Shown piece after piece: positions 45,403 to 54,661 of a DNA stretch of 64,000 nucleotides. The stretch spans positions 172,706 through 236,705 of the forward strand of contig CANMLL010000010.1 of assembly GCA_947498775.1 (NCBI GenBank), read 5' to 3'. A program made the position numbers and the translations under genes. The notes under the pieces are model-generated. The model saw only the letters and a program-made list of their open reading frames with translations, did no database searches and was not told where the DNA came from. Position 1 is the stretch's first letter; each line of letters opens with the position of its first letter. The DNA is from an uncultured Aquimarina sp. GTDB lineage: Bacteria; Bacteroidota; Bacteroidia; Flavobacteriales; Flavobacteriaceae.

Positions 45403-46698
45403 ATGGAATATACAGAAGCATTTATATTGGTTATTAGTTTTCTGGTTTTTTTGTCATTACGTGTTCCTATTGCTTATAGTATTGGACTTTCAGCGTTTTT
45501 CACTCTAATAGTATCCATGCCGTTTTTACCTTCGGTTACTACTCTAGCACAACGAATGGCTACTTCTTTGGATAGTTTTGCATTATTGGCAATTCCTTTC
45601 TTTATTCTGGCGGGACAAGTAATGAATCGTGGTGGTATTGCCCATCGATTGATTGAGTTTGCCAAAGCTATTGTGGGACCATTACCCGGAGGTTTAGCTT
45701 TCGTAAATATTATCGCCTGTATGCTATTTGGAGCTATCTCTGGATCCGCTGTGGCAGCAGCTTCTGCAATTGGAGGGTTTATGAATCCTATGATGGAAAA
45801 AGAAGGATATGATAAATCGTTTAGTGCAGCAGTAAATATTACCAGCGCTACTACAGGTTTGATTATTCCACCCAGTAATATTTTGATTATTTATTCGCTA
45901 GCAAGTGGAGGCGTATCTATTGCGGCTTTATTTTTGGCAGGATACATTCCAGGAATTTTGATTGGCCTTGCTTTGATGATCGTGGCAGGGATTTATTCTT
46001 ACATTAAAAAATACCCTACAGAAAAAGCGGTTAGTTTTTCAATGTTTTTTAAGCGTTTTATGGATGCGTTTCCTAGTTTACTACTTTTGGTAGTTGTTAT
46101 TGGAGGGATTGTAGCTGGAGTATTTACCGCTACCGAGGCTTCTGCGGTTGCAGTAATTTACACTTTTGTCTTGGCTTTTGTATATAAGGAAATTACCGTA
46201 AAGGATATTTCAACTATTTTATTAGAGACGACCAAGACCACATCTATCGTAATGCTTCTTATCGCTACCTCTGTAGCCATGTCTTGGGTAATGTCTTATG
46301 AAAACATTCCTCAAGAAATTAGCAGTGCTTTATTGGCTATAAGTGATAACCCAATTGTTATTTTGATCATAATAAATTTAATTCTTCTTTTTGTTGGTGT
46401 ATTTATGGATATGACACCGGCAGTTTTGATCTTTACTCCTATTTTTTTACCTATAGTTACCAACATAGGAATCGACCCTGTTCATTTTGGGATTATCATG
46501 ATTATGAATTTATGTATTGGTTTATGTACCCCTCCTGTTGGATCGGTACTTTTTGTTGGCTGCGGAGTGGCAGGATTAAGTATTCAAAAAGTAATACGTC
46601 CGTTACTGCCTTTATTTATTGTAATGATTGTAGTTTTGGTAATCGTAACCTATGTACCCGAATTAAGTTTATGGGTACCTAGAGTATTTGGTTTTTAG
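45403..46698 (+). CDS. TRAP transporter large permease subunit (DctM family)
   Basis: This 431-residue polytopic permease, with about 12 hydrophobic helices, has DctM hallmarks such as FALLAIPFFILAGQVMNRGG, GAISGSAVAAASAIGGFM, TGLIIPPSN and LCIGLCTPPVGSVLFVGC. It carries the transport path of the TRAP system encoded with the two genes before it. Its stop codon meets that of a convergent small membrane protein gene without a gap. Confidence 0.92.
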   Translation: MEYTEAFILVISFLVFLSLRVPIAYSIGLSAFFTLIVSMPFLPSVTTLAQRMATSLDSFALLAIPFFILAGQVMNRGGIAHRLIEFAKAIVGPLPGGLAFVNIIACMLFGAISGSAVAAASAIGGFMNPMMEKEGYDKSFSAAVNITSATTGLIIPPSNILIIYSLASGGVSIAALFLAGYIPGILIGLALMIVAGIYSYIKKYPTEKAVSFSMFFKRFMDAFPSLLLLVVVIGGIVAGVFTATEASAVAVIYTFVLAFVYKEITVKDISTILLETTKTTSIVMLLIATSVAMSWVMSYENIPQEISSALLAISDNPIVILIIINLILLFVGVFMDMTPAVLIFTPIFLPIVTNIGIDPVHFGIIMIMNLCIGLCTPPVGSVLFVGCGVAGLSIQKVIRPLLPLFIVMIVVLVIVTYVPELSLWVPRVFGF

Positions 46699-46884
46699 TT
46701 ATTGAGTTCCAATAAATTTGAATGCTTCGTAAACTAAAACGGCAGGCCAAACAATAGCTTTAAGAACACCTAATACTCCTAGCCAAAAAGATGTAGCATT
46801 ACTTATAAAATAGATGACAGCACCTATAAACCCAAGACCATATATGGTATTTGAATAAGCTCCTTTTTTTGCGGTTTCTTTCAT
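46699..46884 (-). CDS. Small membrane protein, function unknown
   Basis: This 61-residue protein has two hydrophobic helices (GLGFIGAVIYFIS and FWLGVLGVLKAIVWPAVLVYEAF). Small proteins of this type occur in Flavobacteriaceae without known function. Its end abuts the dctM stop, and it is followed upstream by the HMA protein gene on the same strand. The consistent composition and good start favour a real gene. Confidence 0.65.
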   Translation of the reverse strand: MKETAKKGAYSNTIYGLGFIGAVIYFISNATSFWLGVLGVLKAIVWPAVLVYEAFKFIGTQ

Positions 46885-46919
46885 TTACAAAACTGTTTTA
46901 GATTTCAAATATAAAACAC

Positions 46920-47189
46920 CTATTTATTTATTCTTCCAATGGCGCAGCTTACATAAGACTTGGCTTTTCTGGTCAGATTGTTTTTGTCTCCTTCAATAGG
47001 GTACCCCAGTTTTGTGAGTTCTTTTTGCACTGTCTCTATGCCATCTTCTGTTTCATAGTTGAATGAGACTGTACAGTCTTCGGTATTTACCGATATATTT
47101 TTTATTCCTTTTAGCGTATGAAGCTTCCTTGCAATTGTACTTTCGCAACCATTGCACTTTAAGTTTTGTATGGCCACTTTTGTTTTCAT
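46920..47189 (-). CDS. Heavy-metal-associated (HMA) domain protein
   Basis: This 89-residue protein has a ferredoxin-like HMA fold: VAIQNLKCNGCESTIARKL holds the metal-binding CNGC motif (residues 12-15), followed by GIKNISVNTEDCTVSFNYE and a second helix. It would bind Cu(I), Zn(II) or a similar ion as a chaperone. A third cysteine near the C-terminus (YVSCAIG) is unusual. No metal transporter lies nearby. Confidence 0.8.
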   Translation of the reverse strand: MKTKVAIQNLKCNGCESTIARKLHTLKGIKNISVNTEDCTVSFNYETEDGIETVQKELTKLGYPIEGDKNNLTRKAKSYVSCAIGRINK

Positions 47190-47336
47190 GGTCTTGATTT
47201 TAGAAACTAAACATATCAGAAAATGATGGGTTAAACTATGATAAATATCAGTAGTTGAGGTTTAGATATCTGATTTATGTCATTTTTATTAGAAAAAGCT
47301 ACTTCTATATTTGAATAACTAAGAAGAAGATGAGTT

Positions 47337-48119
47337 ATGACACAATCCCTTCGCATAGTAGAAAGAACAAAAGCTTTTTTTACAGAGATTGGCGATTTGT
47401 CGTTTTTTGCAGGGCGCTTTTTTAAAGAAGTCTTTACCAGACCTTTTGAGTTTCAGGAATTACTTCGACAATGCTATTATATAGGGAATCGTTCTTTGCT
47501 TTTAGTAGGGGTCACAGGATTTATCCTGGGATTGGTTTTTACGCTACAGTCTAGACCTACGCTTATGGAGTTTGGTGCAGAATCATGGATGCCTTCAATG
47601 GTCGGGATCTCGATTGTAAGAGAAATAGGACCTGTAATTACTGCTCTTATTTGTGCAGGACGAATTGGTTCGGGGATCGGAGCAGAATTAGGTTCAATGC
47701 GAGTAACAGAACAAATAGATGCCATGGAGGTGTCGGGAACAAACCCTTTTAAATACTTGATCGTTACCAGGATTACCGCAACTACCTTAATGTTACCTAT
47801 TCTAATTGTCTTTGGAGATACAATTGCGTTATTCGGTTCTGCTATTGTCGAAAATCTTAAAGGAGCAGTTTCCTATCAATTATATTTTAACCAGGTTTTT
47901 GATGCTATCGAATATAGCGATGTCATTCCAGCTACCATAAAATCATTCTTTTTTGGCTTCGCTATCGGATTGGTAGGTTGTTATAAGGGATATCATTGCA
48001 AAAAGGGTACTGCCGGGGTCGGTGAGGCCTCAAATTCTGCCGTAGTGTATACTTCGATGTTATTATTTATAATTGACTTTATAGCCGTATTTCTGGCAGA
48101 TATATTTTTTGAGATATGA
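47337..48119 (+). CDS. mlaE: MlaE-family lipid ABC transporter permease
   Basis: This 260-residue inner-membrane permease belongs to the MlaE/YrbE family. Typical segments are TGFILGLVFTLQSRPTLMEFGA, GPVITALICAGRIGSGIGAELGSM, VTEQIDAMEVSGTNP and the C-terminal CKKGTAGVGEASNSAVV. It moves phospholipids between membranes with the ATPase and MCE protein encoded next. Its stop overlaps the ATPase start (ATGA). Confidence 0.92.
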   Translation: MTQSLRIVERTKAFFTEIGDLSFFAGRFFKEVFTRPFEFQELLRQCYYIGNRSLLLVGVTGFILGLVFTLQSRPTLMEFGAESWMPSMVGISIVREIGPVITALICAGRIGSGIGAELGSMRVTEQIDAMEVSGTNPFKYLIVTRITATTLMLPILIVFGDTIALFGSAIVENLKGAVSYQLYFNQVFDAIEYSDVIPATIKSFFFGFAIGLVGCYKGYHCKKGTAGVGEASNSAVVYTSMLLFIIDFIAVFLADIFFEI

Positions 48120-48871
48120 TAGAAGTTCAAAAAGAAATAACAACCGTTTTAGAAATCAAAGACCTAGAAAAAAGCTTTGGGGATAATCATGTGCTCAATG
48201 GATTTAGCCTACAACTATTTGAAGGCGAAAACCTGGTTGTTATGGGAAAATCGGGATCAGGAAAATCGGTAATGATTAAATGTCTGGTTGGGTTAATGCA
48301 GGCCGATAGTGGTAGTATTAGGATAAAAGATCAGGATATTACTGTTTTGGGTCAAACAGAATTGGATTTGTTGCGAACCGAAATTGGTTTTTTATTTCAA
48401 GGAAGTGCTTTATACGATTCGATGACCGTTAGAGAAAATTTAGAGTTTCCGTTGCGAAGACATAAAGAAAAACTCAATATTACAGAACATACTGAAGCTT
48501 TGGTTATTGAGGCACTAGAGAATGTTGGCTTGGCAGACGCGATAAATTTAATGCCCGCAGAACTATCAGGAGGAATGCAACGTCGCGTGGCATTAGCTAG
48601 AGCCCTGATATTGAAACCCAAAATCATTTTGTACGATGAACCAACCACAGGATTAGATCCAATTACTGCCAAAGAAATCATCCAGTTAATGCGAAGCATT
48701 CAGAAAAAATATGGCACATCGTCATTGATCATTACACATGATGTAGACTGTGCCAGAGTGATCTCTAACCGAATTATTTTGTTGGTAGATGGAATTAATT
48801 ACGCAGAAGGTACATACCAGGAATTGTCTGCATCAAATGATCCTCAGGTACAGGCATTTTTTAAACATTAG
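48116..48871 (+). CDS. mlaF: MlaF-family lipid ABC transporter ATPase
   Basis: This 251-residue ABC ATPase has Walker A GKSGSGKSVMIK, signature LSGGMQRRVALARAL, Walker B KIILYDEPTTGLDP and the switch histidine in SLIITHDVDCAR. It powers the MlaE permease. It starts within the mlaE stop codon and is followed 9 bp later by the MCE-domain gene, giving a compact mlaEFD unit. No mlaB or mlaC gene is seen nearby. Confidence 0.92.
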   Translation: MIEVQKEITTVLEIKDLEKSFGDNHVLNGFSLQLFEGENLVVMGKSGSGKSVMIKCLVGLMQADSGSIRIKDQDITVLGQTELDLLRTEIGFLFQGSALYDSMTVRENLEFPLRRHKEKLNITEHTEALVIEALENVGLADAINLMPAELSGGMQRRVALARALILKPKIILYDEPTTGLDPITAKEIIQLMRSIQKKYGTSSLIITHDVDCARVISNRIILLVDGINYAEGTYQELSASNDPQVQAFFKH

Positions 48872-48880
48872 AAAGAAAAT

Positions 48881-49870
48881 ATGGTAACTATGAAAAAAAC
48901 AGCTTCACAAAAATTAAAATTAGGTGTCTTTGTTGTGGTAGGAACCTTGTTACTTATTGCAGCACTTTATTCTATAGGGAATCGACAAAACCTTTTTGGA
49001 AGTAACATTAAAATCATGACTCAATTTAGCAATGTAAATGGCCTCGAACTTGGTAATAATGTGCGTTATTCTGGGATCAATGTAGGAACAGTGAGTAAAA
49101 TCCAAATGATAGGTGACAACCAAATTGTTGTCGAAATGCTAATTCAGGAAAAAATTGGCAAACATATCAAAAAAGATGCAGTTGCCACTATAGGTTCTGA
49201 TGGTTTAGTAGGAAATATGATCGTTAATATTATTCCTCGAGAAAGTGAAAAACCACCAGTGGTTTATGGGGATACTATTAATTCCTATAGTAAAATAGGA
49301 ACAGACGATATGTTAACCACCCTAAATGTCACTAATGAAAATGCAGCGTTATTAACAGCAGATTTGTTGAAGATTACCACCGAGATTCTGGAAGGCAAAG
49401 GTACCCTTGGATTATTAATCAATGATTCAATTATGGCAAAAGATCTTAAACTAACTATTTATGAATTAAGAAAAGCTAGTACTGGGGCATCACAAGCGAT
49501 TATTGAATTGAAGGACATAATTTCTTCTATTAGCGAGAGCGAAAGTATTGCAGGAGTATTGTTAAGTGATAGCATTTCTGGACAAAAAATGAAGACTATT
49601 GTCAATAATCTGGAGCAATCAAGTGTTGAAATTACCGAAGTTAGTAAAAACCTGAATATAGTATTAAAAGATATTAAGGAAGGCGAAGGTGCCTTAAACT
49701 ACTTGTCTAATAATCCTGATTTAGTCAAAAATATCGATTCTACCATGAATAATATTAAACAAGGAACCCAAAGGTTTAATCAGAATATGGAAGCGTTGAA
49801 ACATAATTTCCTTTTTAGGGGGTATTTCAAGAAGTTAGAAAAGGAAAAGAATAAGGGGAGTAAGAATTAA
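48881..49870 (+). CDS. mlaD: MlaD-like MCE-domain lipid-transport protein
   Basis: This 329-residue protein has one N-terminal membrane helix (GVFVVVGTLLLIAALYSIG) and an MCE domain (about 38-115; FSNVNGLELGNNVRYSGINVG). A long helical C-terminal part (about 150-320) may extend toward the outer membrane, as in single-MCE proteins of Bacteroidota. It completes the Mla-type phospholipid transporter with the two genes before it. Confidence 0.88.
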   Translation: MVTMKKTASQKLKLGVFVVVGTLLLIAALYSIGNRQNLFGSNIKIMTQFSNVNGLELGNNVRYSGINVGTVSKIQMIGDNQIVVEMLIQEKIGKHIKKDAVATIGSDGLVGNMIVNIIPRESEKPPVVYGDTINSYSKIGTDDMLTTLNVTNENAALLTADLLKITTEILEGKGTLGLLINDSIMAKDLKLTIYELRKASTGASQAIIELKDIISSISESESIAGVLLSDSISGQKMKTIVNNLEQSSVEITEVSKNLNIVLKDIKEGEGALNYLSNNPDLVKNIDSTMNNIKQGTQRFNQNMEALKHNFLFRGYFKKLEKEKNKGSKN

Positions 49871-49878
49871 ATCCAACT

Positions 49879-50268
49879 ATGATGAAAAACCTACGCCTTA
49901 TTGCAATCGGATTATTATTCTTTTTGAGTATTACAGCATTATTTGGTGGTTGGGGTTTAATGACCGGAAATCTGGAACTCGATATCGGTTTACTTAAAAA
50001 CACTCCTTTTGAAGATTTCTTTTTACCAGGTTTAATTTTATGTATGGCAAATGGGATTTTAAGTATCATTGTTATTGTTTTTACGGTTGTTAGAACCGAA
50101 AACTATTATTGGTTCATTATTTTTCAGGGATTGGTTTTAATAGGATGGCTTACAACCGAGGTAATCTATGGAATGTTTTATCCAGCATTACATTATCCGT
50201 ATTATGGTCTTGCAATTTGCTTGATTGTCGTTGGGCTATTGTTAAAAAGAAAAGAAGAATCAGTATAA
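49879..50268 (+). CDS. Small integral membrane protein in the mla operon, function unknown
   Basis: This 129-residue protein has four predicted membrane helices (IGLLFFLSITALFGGWGLM, LPGLILCMANGILSIIVIVF, YYWFIIFQGLVLIGWL, YGLAICLIVVGLLL). No family is recognised. It lies 8 bp after mlaD and 11 bp before the next gene, so it probably belongs to the same transcript. Confidence 0.72.
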   Translation: MMKNLRLIAIGLLFFLSITALFGGWGLMTGNLELDIGLLKNTPFEDFFLPGLILCMANGILSIIVIVFTVVRTENYYWFIIFQGLVLIGWLTTEVIYGMFYPALHYPYYGLAICLIVVGLLLKRKEESV

Positions 50269-50279
50269 ATATTTAGGTT

Positions 50280-50768
50280 ATGAAAATAGAACATCTTGAG
50301 GAGCGAGTAAGCGATTATAGAGATTCGATAAAGACTGTGGTAGACAAGAGGATACTCTGGAAGAACATGACCAAGAATATACTTCTTAAAACATTACGGA
50401 GTATTGCAAATCAATACGATATCGGTTGGAAAGTTCAAGAATTAAGCTGGATACGTAATAATGAAGCCGTTAATATTACTTTTGATTCTTTTCCGTCAGA
50501 AATGATCGATTGTACTAACCTGATTCCCGCATACCAGTTTTTACCAGGTGGGGCACTTATTTTTTCGCAATCCTATAATGGAGATATTTATATTTTTATG
50601 TTATTTCCCGAGATTGATAATGCACCTCAAGAAAGTAATCTAGTAGAGTTAGGGCAGTATACACCAGAGATGATAACAGAAAAACTAATTGTCGAAAAGG
50701 TTGATGAGTTTTTAAAAGAGATGATACGATGGGAGGTGCCGGCATTAAAAAATAAGGTAGGATATTAA
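50280..50768 (+). CDS. Conserved-type cytoplasmic protein at the end of the mla operon, function unknown
   Basis: This 162-residue soluble protein has a charged helical N-terminus (EHLEERVSDYRDSIKTVVD) and an alternating beta core (VNITFDSFP, GALIFSQSYNGDIYIFMLFP), ending in a helix. No signal peptide, membrane segment or known motif is seen. It lies 11 bp behind the small membrane protein and ends the run of genes that starts with mlaE. Confidence 0.7.
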   Translation: MKIEHLEERVSDYRDSIKTVVDKRILWKNMTKNILLKTLRSIANQYDIGWKVQELSWIRNNEAVNITFDSFPSEMIDCTNLIPAYQFLPGGALIFSQSYNGDIYIFMLFPEIDNAPQESNLVELGQYTPEMITEKLIVEKVDEFLKEMIRWEVPALKNKVGY

Positions 50769-51230
50769 TATCTCTTTTAGGGAATGGGAGAAAATCCCTT
50801 GCCATTAGGCGAAGACTTTAGTGTTTTTATTATTTTAGATTTTCGAGAGTTACAAAGTTACCGAGTTATTTTTAGCATTGAATTTCGGCCGACTTAAGTC
50901 AGAATACAAACCTATCGGCTTCAAACCGATAGTAGTTTAGTACTAAGGTAGCAACCTAAAAAACGATTTTAGAGCCACTACAAAACCAGTATTTTTTGAA
51001 TATTTAGAAGATTTTACATAATACACAATATGTTGTATTCATATTGGATATCAGTATTTAATAGTAATCTATCTCACTATCTCATAAAGATATTGGTATT
51101 CAGTGTCCTGTGGGTTGAGGCCTTGAAACGAATTCAGGGAGACATATAGATTATGAGTTTTAATAAAGAAATTTTTTGATACTCTGCATTAAACCATTAT
51201 AATATCGTGTCTTCTGATTTTTTTGAAAGG
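50769..51230. other. Intergenic region without a gene; short hairpins
   Basis: No coding frame of weight is seen. A 7-bp hairpin CTATCGG (50912-50918) with CCGATAG (50926-50932) has no T-tract, and a 10-bp palindrome GACTTAAGTC lies just before it. It separates the mla operon from the convergent ABC system. Confidence 0.45.
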
Positions 51231-51914
51231 TTAGCTTATAATTCTACCGTCACCCATTTCTATAATCCGATCAGTTTTTTTTGCAAAATCAATATCATGG
51301 GTTACTACGAGAAGTGATAGCCCTTGTTCATCACTTAGTTGCTTGAAAATATTAAAAACATTATCAGAATTATAACTATCAAGGTTTCCTGTGGGTTCAT
51401 CACCCATGATGATAGCGGGGTCATTAATCAAAGCCCTTGCAATAGCTACTCTTTGTTTTTCTCCACCAGATATTCTTGAAGCTCTTTTTTTTGCAAGATG
51501 GTCAATTCCTAAAACGCGAAGTTTTTCCATCGCATGATGCTCGATCTCTTGTACGGTTTTTTCGCCAAGTTTTTTGGCAGGAAGCATTACATTTTCCAGT
51601 ACCGAAAACTCAGATAATAAATAATGAAATTGAAATACAAAACCTATATGTTTATTCCTGATGTATGAGAGCTTTTCTCTCTCTTGGCCGGTAACTAGTT
51701 CATCATTTAGATATAACGCTCCCTCATAATCAGTATCCATGGTAGACAAAATATATAGCAATGTAGACTTACCACATCCTGATTTACCCATGATTGAAGA
51801 AAACTCTCCTTTATTAATTTTAAAGCTGATATCCTTCAGCACATGAAACAATACGGGTTTTTTGAAGTATTTATTGATATTTTTAGCTTCTAGAACTGTT
51901 TCCATAGTATACAT
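51231..51914 (-). CDS. LolD/MacB-type ABC transporter ATPase
   Basis: This 227-residue ABC ATPase has Walker A GKSGCGKSTLLY, Q-loop segment IGFVFQFHYLLSEFSV, signature ISGGEKQRVAIARAL and Walker B IIMGDEPTGNLD, as in LolD and MacB. It lies downstream of a FtsX-type permease and a HlyD-type adaptor on the same strand, after a 287-bp gap. Lipoprotein release or small-molecule export is likely; the substrate is unknown. An ATG at 51905 is an alternative start. Confidence 0.88.
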   Translation of the reverse strand: MYTMETVLEAKNINKYFKKPVLFHVLKDISFKINKGEFSSIMGKSGCGKSTLLYILSTMDTDYEGALYLNDELVTGQEREKLSYIRNKHIGFVFQFHYLLSEFSVLENVMLPAKKLGEKTVQEIEHHAMEKLRVLGIDHLAKKRASRISGGEKQRVAIARALINDPAIIMGDEPTGNLDSYNSDNVFNIFKQLSDEQGLSLLVVTHDIDFAKKTDRIIEMGDGRIIS

Positions 51915-52027
51915 GTTGGTTTAAGATATACCTTTAGGTGCATTACTTTTCGCTTCTAAAATTGCGATCAGGTGAGCGGTATAAAGTTTTAATAGGCAGT
52001 CAATTTACTCGATAATCGAGATTTAAA

Positions 52028-52100
52028 TGCTCCGAGGCTTGCCTCGAAATCAAAAATCAGTTTCTTACAAATGCCTCATGGGCTTGCCCCGAGGTTCTTT
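52028..52100. repeat. Pair of related short hairpin repeats
   Basis: Two elements about 40 bp apart each begin AATGC and contain a GC-rich arm pair round GGCTTGCC. The first (CGAGGC-TT-GCCTCG, 52033-52046) is a perfect 6-bp stem; the second (CCTCATGGGCTTGCCCCGAGG, given at 52074-52094) is imperfect. They lie between the permease and its ATPase gene and look like REP-type intergenic repeats. Confidence 0.5.
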
Positions 52101-52201
52101 ACTAGTTACCGCAAACTGCATGCTGTCAACTTTTGTCTATTTTTAAAGAATTATATTCCTTGGTTTCAAAACTCACTTACTTTTAGTGCAAAAAAGTTTA
52201 A

Positions 52202-53464
52202 TTACTGTCCTCTAATAATTTTAACTGGATCAATTTTTTTGGCTTTCCGAGAAGGCAAATAACCAGCTAGAAATGTAGAAACCATGGCAAAAGTGATTCC
52301 AATTATATAAAAATTAGGATTGTGATTGATAGGATAGGTGGTAATTGTAGGAAGCGCTTCTGTCTCAAACGGTAGATTATCAATAAAATGCGATAAACTT
52401 AATCCAATTAATAACCCTAAAACTCCACCAACTACTCCAATAATTATGGCCTGACTCATAAAAATAAGCTGTACATCTTTTCCAGAAAACCCGGTAGCTT
52501 TTAGGATTGCAATATCATTCATCTTCTCATAGATCAGCATATTCAGAATGTTATAAATTCCAAAGCCGGCAACTATCAATAAGGTAATAGAAACCGAGTA
52601 GGTAATCAGGTTTCTAATGGTGGTTCCTGTTTCAAACTGGGCATTAGCAGTCTTAATATCTATCGCCGTAAGCTTGAATTGCTGTTCTATTTTTTGTGCC
52701 AAGGGAATAGAATACTCAATGTTATGCAATTTTACATTGATATCTGTAATATAATTTTCGGCTTCGCCAAGAATACGCTGCACGGTTTTTACATTTGCAA
52801 AACTCTGGATATTGTCGATATCTGCAATTCCACTCTGGTAAATCCCTACAATTTTTAATGGAAATATATCTCCTCTTATGGTGCTAATCTGTACCCGATC
52901 ACCAACATCAAGAGACATTTTTTCGGCTACACCTGCGCCTAGTAGAATGCCACTTTCGTTATTATGTAATGCTTTTGGAGTACCTTTTACAATGTAATCA
53001 CTAAAATTGAAGAGTTCTACCTCTTGCATCACATTGATCCCAGTCAAATTACCACCCAATTCAATAGAACCGGCAATATAAAATATCTGTTCCTTGATTT
53101 GTGGTATGGCACCTCTTACCAGAGGGTCTTTGTTCAGATAATTCATAATAGGCAATGCGTTATGAATTCTTTTTTGACTTTGCTTGGGTTTTACAGAGTG
53201 AACTACATTAAATGCATTTTGAAATTTGTCATAAAGATCAATCGGCTGCTTTTTTGAAGGTTCTATTTCATTGAAGATATGTACATGCGGGGTTACATTA
53301 AGAATTAGGTCATCCAACATGGCATTGAGCCCAGTCATAAAACACACCAAAGTGATATACGCTCCAATACCAAAAGTTACTCCCAGGGCAGCGGTAGCTG
53401 TCTGCTTGATTTTGGTAAGCAGATGTGTTTTGGCAATGTTTAATATGACTTTCCAGTTAACCAT
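52202..53464 (-). CDS. FtsX/MacB-type ABC transporter permease
   Basis: This 420-residue protein has one N-terminal membrane helix (AALGVTFGIGAYITLVCFMTG), a large periplasmic domain (about 45-285) and three C-terminal helices with the FtsX-like segments IYNILNMLIYEKMNDIAILKATGFSG and VVGGVLGLLIGL. This layout is that of LolC/LolE and MacB permeases. Its start overlaps the adaptor's stop by one base, and the partner ATPase gene follows downstream. Confidence 0.86.
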   Translation of the reverse strand: MVNWKVILNIAKTHLLTKIKQTATAALGVTFGIGAYITLVCFMTGLNAMLDDLILNVTPHVHIFNEIEPSKKQPIDLYDKFQNAFNVVHSVKPKQSQKRIHNALPIMNYLNKDPLVRGAIPQIKEQIFYIAGSIELGGNLTGINVMQEVELFNFSDYIVKGTPKALHNNESGILLGAGVAEKMSLDVGDRVQISTIRGDIFPLKIVGIYQSGIADIDNIQSFANVKTVQRILGEAENYITDINVKLHNIEYSIPLAQKIEQQFKLTAIDIKTANAQFETGTTIRNLITYSVSITLLIVAGFGIYNILNMLIYEKMNDIAILKATGFSGKDVQLIFMSQAIIIGVVGGVLGLLIGLSLSHFIDNLPFETEALPTITTYPINHNPNFYIIGITFAMVSTFLAGYLPSRKAKKIDPVKIIRGQ

Positions 53465-54546
53465 TATTCGGGTTTGTAAATCCAGGTTTCTTTAGTGATT
53501 CCAGATAATATTTCTACGGTATCCATACTTTGTAGTCCGGTTACTATTTCTACAATTCCATTATCAGTTTTTACTTTGGTATCATCAATTAAATACTGTT
53601 TGGGTATTGTAAGTACATCTTCTTTCTGATCAATAATAATATTTGCTTCACCCGATAATCCAGGATACAAAACATCGGGCTCTTTAGTAAACAGGGCCTC
53701 GACCATAAAAGTTTGATTACGCTCGTCTTTTTTGGGATAAATCTTACTTACATTGGCGGTAAAAACTTTTCCATTATAAGCATCTAGTGTAATAATCGCT
53801 TTCTGCCCTTTTTTAATTTTTACGATATCCACTTCGTCCACCAACATTTCAATCACAAATACAGTTTCGCTACCAATAGCGGCCAGGGGCTCTAGCGTAT
53901 TTACTATTTCTCCTGGATTTTTATATAGTGCATAAACTTTTCCGTTGATTCTACTATTTATAGTGAAGTCTTTGGTGGTTATCAATGAGGTTTTATAATT
54001 ATTTTCAGCCTGTTTGAGCTGTGTTTGTAATTCTTCTTTAGTGCGCTGGTATTTATTTTCAAGAAGATCCGAAGAGTTTGTGGATAACTCATAGGCAAGT
54101 TTTTTGGTATCGTATTCTACCTTTGAACCAATTTTTTGATCCCATAGGTTTTTTTGCCTACAGTAATTAATAGAATCATTGGTCAGCTTCAACGCTGCTG
54201 CTTCAATTTCATCTTGGATACTACTTAATATTGCTGCGCTACCATTATAATTTTTTTGAGCAAGGTCTAAAGACAACTTTGCATTTTCTGTATTCAGTTT
54301 AGGATTGCTATTAATGACCTGAATTAATGGCGTTTCTTTCTCTATAACATCTCCTTCTTCAACTAAGTTTTTATCCAGAATACCGTTTACCGAAGCATAC
54401 GCCTGATATAAACTATCAGGTTGAATGGTAATCGAAGAATATACCGATTCTGTAATTTCTGTAACGGCAGGAAGTATCTTTTCTTCATTATTCATACAGG
54501 ACACAAAAAAGACAGGAAAAAGTATCCAAAAAAATAGCTTGACCAT
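53464..54546 (-). CDS. HlyD/MacA-type periplasmic adaptor lipoprotein
   Basis: This membrane fusion protein of about 360 residues starts at ATG 54546 with a lipobox FFVSC. The lipoyl-like half (VNGILDKNLVEEGDVIEKETPLIQV), a long coiled-coil hairpin (about 90-190), the second lipoyl half (INGKVYALYKNPGEIV) and the beta-barrel domain are in the usual order. It would link the FtsX-type permease to an outer-membrane channel or carrier. The longer frame to 54582 is less likely because it would add 12 residues before the signal peptide. Confidence 0.85.
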   Translation of the reverse strand: MVKLFFWILFPVFFVSCMNNEEKILPAVTEITESVYSSITIQPDSLYQAYASVNGILDKNLVEEGDVIEKETPLIQVINSNPKLNTENAKLSLDLAQKNYNGSAAILSSIQDEIEAAALKLTNDSINYCRQKNLWDQKIGSKVEYDTKKLAYELSTNSSDLLENKYQRTKEELQTQLKQAENNYKTSLITTKDFTINSRINGKVYALYKNPGEIVNTLEPLAAIGSETVFVIEMLVDEVDIVKIKKGQKAIITLDAYNGKVFTANVSKIYPKKDERNQTFMVEALFTKEPDVLYPGLSGEANIIIDQKEDVLTIPKQYLIDDTKVKTDNGIVEIVTGLQSMDTVEILSGITKETWIYKPE

Positions 54547-54661
54547 ATACTTTATTTTTTCTTCAAATTTCAACCAATGCATGTATTTTCGGAATGATAT
54601 TTATCATATTTAATACCAAATAGAGCTACTATTTTTGAATAGGTTATAAAACAATCTATAT

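Noticed and set aside
50912..50932. Hairpin after the mla operon as a terminator
   Set aside because: Only a 7-bp stem, no T-tract, and 144 bp past the stop codon.
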